From: Aphrocallistes beatrix
Lineage: Eukaryota; Porifera; Hexactinellida; Sceptrulophora; Aphrocallistidae
Length of the DNA: 64,000 nt
NCBI GenBank assembly: GCA_963281255.1
Contig: OY725490.1
Coordinates: 6,014,001-6,078,000 of the forward strand
Direction: 5' to 3'
The translations under genes and the position numbers were made by a program. Below the pieces are notes generated by a model. It was not told where the DNA came from and made no database searches. It saw nothing but the letters and a program-made list of their open reading frames with translations. Positions within the stretch are counted from its first letter, which is position 1, and each line of letters begins with the position of its first letter. Shown in pieces: positions 58,656-64,000 of the stretch.

Positions 58656-59489
58656 TTCTGCAATGATCTAACTTACGTGCTAAAGGGCCTGGGTTAAGCT
58701 CTACATCACCACACAAGAGCAGCAGCATTGCATCAAGATTATTTCCCATTTAGAGAAAGTCGAAAGAAATTTTATTCAGACAAGAAAATGCAAAAGGATC
58801 GGAAGAAATGAACACTTGAAGTAATTATGTTAATGAATAGATTCCAATTATATATATACCATCAAGTTATTTGAATATATTGCAATATATGTAACAAATA
58901 CTTATTGAAATGAGCCGTATAAAAGCATCAAACCCATATTAATTAATATTGTAATACATAGCATCTATTTTTATTTAGCTTGACCACAATTGAATGACAA
59001 CATGATGATATTGTTATTAATGTATGATGAAATTAACCTATGATATTGCAAGCATTGTCATTTTAAGGATTTGTTAGAACATCATCTAAAGTAGATGACT
59101 ACTTAAAATAGTTTAAGAAGTAATACAAATACACCGGAGTAATATCAAACTTTACTAAAATAGGAGAAATATCTCTTGTAGATTCGCAAAGAGCAAAACA
59201 GAAAGGTCCCGCCACAGTAAGATGGGGAGGTTGCACATACTCGATTCTACAATACCAGCTAAGGGTTCCCAACCCAGGGGTGATTACCCCAAATGGAGTA
59301 ATATGAAGATTTTTGAAGGGTAATGGGGTACTTCATTATATTAAAATTTGTTATCAATAGTTCCATGTAATTGATCAATTCGCAAAGAATAAGTGCCGCA
59401 AAAAAGCCTATGTAAAAAAAGTTGTTTCTGAAGTGTGCGTTTTATATAAGGTTAATGTATTGTGGGCTAATTTGATTCTGAATACTGTG
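58656..59489. other. 5' side of the MULE-OTU gene inside the element
   Basis: AT-rich, unique sequence between the gene and the right array; it presumably contains the promoter. A lone hAT-like end (CAGCTAAGGGTTCCCAACCC, near 59256) is visible. Nothing else recognised. Confidence 0.4.
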
Positions 59490-60020
59490 GGGTCGATTCG
59501 AAGGTATCTCCTCCTACAAGGAAATGTTTCCCCGCAGGCTGGTTACCGAGTAATAGCTCTTCAAAGCGTGCTCAGTTTGATCCTATTGAGAAATTAGCAG
59601 ATAATTGTCATTTTTTGCAACGTCATCATGTGGTCATCCGGGATCCAATTGATTAAAAAATGGAATGAAGAGATATACCGCAAGTAAGGTACCTCCACCC
59701 ACAAGGAAATGTTTCTCCGCAGGCTGGTTACCGAGTAATAGCTCTTCAAAGCGTGCTCAGTTTGGTCCTATTGAGAAATTAGCAGATAATTGTCATTTTT
59801 TGCAACGTCATCATGTGGTCATCCGGGATCCAATTGATTAAAAAATGGAATGAAGAGATATACCGCAAGTAAGGTATCTCCATCCACAAGGAAATGTTTC
59901 CCCGTAGGCTGGTTACCGAGTAATAGCTCTTCAAAGCGTGCTCAGTTTGGTCCTATTGACAAAATAGCAGATAATTGTCATTTTTTGCAACGTCATCATG
60001 TGGTCATCCGGGGTCGAATT
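59490..60020 (-). repeat. Right array of 185-bp units (inverted)
   Basis: The CGGGATCCAA landmark falls at 59639 and 59824 and its variant at 60009, exactly 185 apart and complementary to the left array. Confidence 0.92.
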
Positions 60021-60279
60021 AGTTAATAATTGTAAATAGTGAATGTACCACTGGCAAGGTATCTTTTCACCAAAGGAAATCTTCCTTCGACCTTAGGGTG
60101 GTAAATTATGCTATGTTGCATGTTGCTCGAATTTGCTGCTGTTTTCGCTGCCAACTTCACACTCGTACGAAATTGTGTTAGGAACGAAATTGTAATGAGT
60201 ACGAAATTGTATTAGGTACGAAATTGTGTTAGGTACGAAATTGCAATTAAGTACGAAATGGTTTAGATGCGAAATGACT

Positions 60280-60460
60280 TGTATTCCTTTCGAAAAAAGT
60301 CGAAATAAGACCGAGTCCAAAGGACTCGAGGCCATTAAGAATTTGTGCTTAGGAAGGTTCAAAAAAGTGTAAAAGAGTGTATTTTACAAAATATAAATAT
60401 ATCCCCAAGTAATTCGAAAATAAATACTTTCAATAAAAAGTAGAAAGTATGTAAATAGTA
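60280..60460. other. 3' flank unit of NHL copy E
   Basis: Continues the block seen at 34810-34950 (ACCGAGTCCAAAGGACTCGAGG and on). The core of that block, GAGTCCAAAGGACTC, is a near-perfect palindrome retained at both sites. Confidence 0.45.
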
Positions 60461-61801
60461 CTACGGGCGTTCAATAAGTAGTCGTTATTGCGATATATCT
60501 TGGTTGTTCCATTTGATTCAGAATTGGGTTAGCATATCTAATGTAACCTTACCGATGCTCTTTCTAATGATACTTTACTTTTTCAATTCTGAGCTTTGGT
60601 TTTTGAACTGTGGCTATTATTAGTTTGGCATTTTTATAGTATACTGGCATTTATTATGGCTTCCGAGAGTGCAGAGATTTCAAAATTGAGCAGCGAGCCT
60701 ATGTAAAGATTCGTACACTGCTCCAAGTTTCTTCAACCGACATCCACAAGGATTTGATTGAGGTTTATAATGATAGAACTCTTCCATATTCCACGATAGT
60801 AGACTGGACCCGACGTTTTCGTAAGGGAAGAGAGTCGATAGAAGATAAGCCCAGAGCAGGGAGGCCGATTTCCGGCGCCAGTGACAAATTTGTCCTCGAG
60901 GTTTCCGTATTACTTGAAGAAGGCCCTCATATTTCATTGGTGGAGATAGCTAATGCAGTTGGGGTCTCAACGGGAACCGCTCATACCATTGTGCATGACA
61001 ATTTGCAATTTAGGAAAATCTGCGCTCGGTGGGTCCCGCATGCACTAACACATGCCCAGAAAACTAAGAGGGTTCAATGTGCTCAAAAGTTGCTTTCTGA
61101 CTTCGATAGAACCGACTCCAGGAGTCTATTCGAGATCGTGATTGGTGATAAGACTTGGGTACGTTATAGCGAGCCTTTTTCAAAGGAAGCAAATAAGTAT
61201 GGGTAGCTAAAGGCCAGGACCCACCAATGATCCCTCGACATGACTTCCGGAACCCCAAGGTTATGTACTGTATATTTCTTTTTCTTATGGTCCAGTGTGC
61301 CAGGTTTGTGTCCCCAATAATATCACTATTACTGGATCATTTTACATGAGCGAGTGCCTATCTGTGGTTGAGAAATTCTACCACAATCGACGGCCAAGGA
61401 CTGGGACTCGAGGATTGAGATTATTGCATGATAATGCCCGACTCCACCAAAACCAAGCTGGTAAGGGAAAAGTTGGAAAGTCTGAGAGTTGTAGAGCTAG
61501 ATCATCCTCCCTAATCACCAGACCTCGATCCATGCGACTTTTGACTCTTCCCTAAGCTGAAGAAACACCTGTCAGGGAGGGAATTCGAAAGTCGGGCTCA
61601 CCTCGGATCGGCGATTTTTCAGGAAATGAAAGGTATACTGCGAGAAGACTTCAAAAAGTTTTTTGGATTGAATTAAGAGGCTAAAACTAGTTATACAGCA
61701 TCAAGAAGAGTATTTCGAGAAATTGCAGCATTGATATTAATTATATTACTAGTTTTGGGAAAAGTATACTATGATAACGACTACTTATTGAATGCCCGTA
61801 G
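60461..61801 (+). mobile_element. Mariner-type element (1.34 kb), TA TSD
   Basis: Termini CTACGGGCGTTCAATAAGTA and the complement CTACGGGCATTCAATAAGTA, flanked by TA at 60459-60460 and 61802-61803. The terminal core GGGCxTTCAA is shared with the mariner at 32623-33918, so both belong to related subfamilies. It is inserted in the 3' flank of NHL copy E. Confidence 0.9.
60656..61676 (+). pseudogene. Mariner transposase (several frame breaks)
   Basis: From the ATG at 60656 the first frame shifts within 12 codons to IEQRAYVKIRTLLQ. A long open part (60754-61206) has STIVDWTRRFRKG, DKPRAGRPISG and the first catalytic region as IGDKTWVRYSEPF (usual form GDETW). After a stop near 61204, LLHDNARLH (about 61420) marks the second D. 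The PPYSPDL region is read out of frame near 61510. Inactive. Confidence 0.88.
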
Positions 61802-61803
61802 TA

Positions 61804-62049
61804 GTACACATCAAAAACTAAATATATTAATTCTGGGACCTGGATAAAATATGATTTTCTAAAAAGAGAACAGACAATGCAATTTTCAAATCGATCTTCT
61901 CAAATCAATTGTTAATATCTATAAAGAAATCAATCAATATAATAATAAAGCAGCCAAGTCAATGTGAGGGATACTTCAGACTACTAAGATGCTAACTAAG
62001 ATAGTTAACGAATGCAAGAGTTACAACTAATGTTTCGCATAAAATACTG
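61804..62049. other. Proximal 3' flank of NHL copy E
   Basis: Shared with copies A and C (CAGACAATGCAATTTTCAAAT and following), without the hAT MITE found at copy A. Confidence 0.5.
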
Positions 62050-63282
62050 TCAAAAGATAGCAATTGCTTTAGAACCGCTCTGGAAGGATAACACGATACT
62101 TCTGTCTCTACCAATATCAATACCACATGGACCTGTCAGACCAAATTCAGTGAAAGAGACTGAGTGAATGAGATCTCCTTCTGGAGATAAGATGAAGAGA
62201 GAATTGTTACGATAATCTGTGATGAGAAAGTTTAATTGAGAATCAAAGTTGAAATGACAAATATCATCAGAGAGGAGTGGAAGTTTTCGAATAGTCTTCA
62301 GGAGTTGATCTGTTTTAGAGAATAGTTTAATAACACCAGTACTCTCTACAATGTAGATTGTATTATTTCTCACTCGCAAACAAAAAGAATCAACTATTGC
62401 GTTATTTGCCATAATTCTTTTGAATTTAAGATTCAAATCAAACACAGAAATACGTTTATTCCGATACTCAACAACAAATAATTCTTCTTTGTCGATATCG
62501 AGACCATATGGACTACTCAACTGACCAGATTTGGATCCTTGGGAGGTGTTAGATTTTTTTAAAAGATTAAAAGTATTCAAACACCATTTAGATAAGAAAT
62601 GTCCAGTGAAATCTGAAATGTAAATAGAATTTTCAAAAATAACAATCTCCCATGGACTCTGTAGAATATCTCGACCAAACTGAAACAAATAATCTCCTTC
62701 CAAACTCCAAACTTGAATACGATAATTACATCCATCAGCTATGAATATTCTTAGATTTTCATTATCAATTACAACACCTCTAGGACGAGTGAACTCACCT
62801 TTTCCTCCCCCAAATATACCAAACACATTAACTGGGTTAGAGAGTTGAGTGTAATTCCTGACTAACACATTGTCAGTCTCTTCACTCAAAGATCCGAATT
62901 TGGAAATCTTTGAATTCAAATCATTTCTGTCACAAACAAATCGAACTTGTGGATAATGAAGTTTCTGTTCCTTCTCACTAATCTCGTTACTTAGATCAGA
63001 AATTCCTTTTTCCATTGAGGTTCTAGCTTTATTTAATTTCAAAGTTGCTAGGAACTGTTCCATCTCAGTTCGTTCTCTCTTAATCTCTTCTAAAGATTGG
63101 ATACAGCTAGCTCGTGTTCTGTTGAATTCTTCTTCCCATTGGTTCAGCTGTGTTAGGAGAACTTCTCTCCTCTCATTCACCTTCTCTATCAGAGAATGGA
63201 ATAGCTCTTCTATTTCTCTCCTCACTCTCTGGAACACATTATCTCTATCGAGATCAGGAAGTTCAACCAAACGCGTAGCCAT
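62050..63282 (-). CDS. Coiled-coil/NHL-propeller protein, copy E (only intact member)
   Basis: 410 codons without interruption, from the ATG at 63282 to the stop at 62050. Residues about 10-120 form a charged coiled coil (REIEELFHSLIEKVNERREV, RTSMEKGISDLSNEISEKEQ). Residues about 150-410 contain six NHL-type blades, e.g. FTRPRGVVIDNENLRIFIAD, SSPYGLDIDKEELFVVEYRN and NFDSQLNFLITDYRNNSLF, ending GSKAIAIF. The layout is that of TRIM-NHL proteins without RING and B-box, so ligase activity is not expected. NHL propellers bind protein or RNA; the ligand is unknown. The protein has one more residue than its siblings in the third blade (FTGHFLSKW). No signal peptide or membrane segment. The family name is secure; the function is not. 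Confidence 0.9.
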   Translation of the reverse strand: MATRLVELPDLDRDNVFQRVRREIEELFHSLIEKVNERREVLLTQLNQWEEEFNRTRASCIQSLEEIKRERTEMEQFLATLKLNKARTSMEKGISDLSNEISEKEQKLHYPQVRFVCDRNDLNSKISKFGSLSEETDNVLVRNYTQLSNPVNVFGIFGGGKGEFTRPRGVVIDNENLRIFIADGCNYRIQVWSLEGDYLFQFGRDILQSPWEIVIFENSIYISDFTGHFLSKWCLNTFNLLKKSNTSQGSKSGQLSSPYGLDIDKEELFVVEYRNKRISVFDLNLKFKRIMANNAIVDSFCLRVRNNTIYIVESTGVIKLFSKTDQLLKTIRKLPLLSDDICHFNFDSQLNFLITDYRNNSLFILSPEGDLIHSVSFTEFGLTGPCGIDIGRDRSIVLSFQSGSKAIAIF

Positions 63283-63923
63283 CTGGAATTTAGACTTAAA
63301 CTTTCTCGATTAGAAAATGAATAAAATGGAAGCTAAATTGCTACAGTATAAATAGGTAAGATTTGTATCAGTCATAACAGATTTAGCTAAAACAGAAAAT
63401 GTAGACCGAATGACAGATAGTGCAAGATCAGAACACTCATCACTCAATGTGAATATGAATGTGTTCTATTTTATACACTAATAAATAGGCTCCTCGCCAA
63501 GGTTTGTTAAATAATCCAATCCTGGGGTCAGGCACTATTAGTAAAATTAGACTATGGAACCATTTTTGCAAAAGTGGTTCAACAACAGATTTATTATCAT
63601 ATATTTACTAAATAAAGTACGCAATATGATGACGTTACATTTATCCTAAGAGGTCTATAAATTATGTTGATAGTGCTTCACACCATATCTATGTAATAAG
63701 AACCCTCCTACCGCACATTTTAGTATCAGTCCAGTGCCAGATTCAGATAATAGTATATACTATTTTATTATATTACTGTTGTTCTAAGTAAATATTAAAA
63801 ATTAACTTAATTAACCTATAAAATAGGTTCTTGGACCAATTTTGGCGTGGCGTGACAGGATTATAAATTTTGAGACCATGGTACCTAGTGAGTCCAATAC
63901 AATATACACAGCATTTAACAAGA
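63283..63923. other. 5' flank of NHL copy E
   Basis: The first ~90 bases upstream (minus strand) are conserved in A, C, D and E: TCTAAATTCCAG directly before the ATG, and TATTTATA about 75-80 bases before it. The AG before the ATG could be a splice acceptor for a 5'-UTR intron. Further out lies a decayed TGTCAC-family element (about 63532-63862) and the tail of the NHL2 region. Confidence 0.4.
63340..63360 (-). promoter_or_regulatory. Candidate TATA-like element of the NHL genes
   Basis: CTATTTATACTG on the minus strand, at matching distance from the ATG in copies A, D and E. It could be a core promoter if transcription starts between it and the ATG. This is conservation among recent duplicates only, so it is weak evidence. 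Confidence 0.25.
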
Positions 63924-64000
63924 ACAAGCGCGCTTCGCTTGCTTGCGCTGCGCGGCTGACTGACACTTTGTGTCCGCCGGAGGCTCCCTTCGGTCGCCTG
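63924..64000 (+). repeat. Repeat family R, copy 5 (head only, cut by the window end)
   Basis: It begins ACAAGCGCGCTTCGC inside the NHL2 3' end (compare the uninterrupted sequence at 49312), which fixes the 5' boundary of R. The hairpin head is present to the last base. Confidence 0.75.

Larger units (their letters stand above)
54004..60279 (-). mobile_element. Large foldback-type DNA transposon with a MULE-OTU transposase (about 6.3 kb)
   Basis: The outer ends are short tandem units of (A)TTTCGTACCTAA type (54010-54090 left, inverted 60170-60275 right). Inside them comes a shared ~200-bp inverted segment (54310-54465 and 60010-60165). Then come arrays of a 185-bp unit, about 4.5 copies left (54466-55850) and about 2.7 copies right (59490-60020), in inverted orientation. 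The single-copy core 55860-59480 carries one gene. The uninterrupted flank is at 34755-34834. Exact termini and a target duplication could not be fixed. Confidence 0.8.

Overview
The window is animal nuclear DNA. It is AT-rich, carries very short spliceosomal introns (52-61 bp in the three cases I can define), and encodes clear metazoan families: a TRAF-type zinc-finger/MATH protein, a class I (E-protein) bHLH factor and a tandem family of coiled-coil/NHL-propeller proteins. My best guess is a compact non-bilaterian genome such as a glass sponge. That rests on family flavour and intron size and cannot be proved from the sequence.

Layout. 1-5900: repeats (truncated foldback arm, 124-bp-period minisatellite, gag-like relic, two pogo/Tigger-type MITEs, repeat family 'R') plus one small spliced secreted gene with a possible Notch-ligand N-terminal (MNNL-like) domain at 3903-4381 (-). 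5926-6612: wrecked NHL copy. 7428-8829 (-): two-exon TRAF-like gene. 10491-12350 (-): E-protein bHLH gene with a 5'-UTR intron. 12.4-16.5 kb: almost featureless.

From 17 kb to the end the window is a birth-and-death cluster of one NHL gene family, all on the minus strand: copies A (17035-18265), B (24041..29800), C (35213-36442), D (47287-48518) and E (62050-63282). Only E is open throughout. A has a nonsense codon plus a 1-nt insertion, B is cut by a young gypsy LTR element, C has one TGG to TAG stop and D has a 2-nt insertion. The spacer between A and B and the spacer between C and D are the same segmental duplication. Nearly every mobile element in one spacer therefore has its empty target site in the other, which fixes element ends and target-site duplications (TSDs) to the base.

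Mobile elements are the main content: a 6.3-kb foldback-type element with inverted arrays of 185-bp repeats around a MULE-like DDE transposase fused to an OTU cysteine-protease domain (about 54.0-60.3 kb); an apparently intact 3.5-kb hAT (49421-52908) with subterminal GGTATACC clusters; a dead ZBED-type hAT nested in an older DUF4371/TTF-type hAT relic (43226-45163); two mariner relics; a ~0.68-kb palindromic foldback family; two inverted-tandem-array foldbacks; and many hAT-like MITEs with 8-bp TSDs. No bacterial-type genes, tRNA, rRNA or CRISPR array was recognised.
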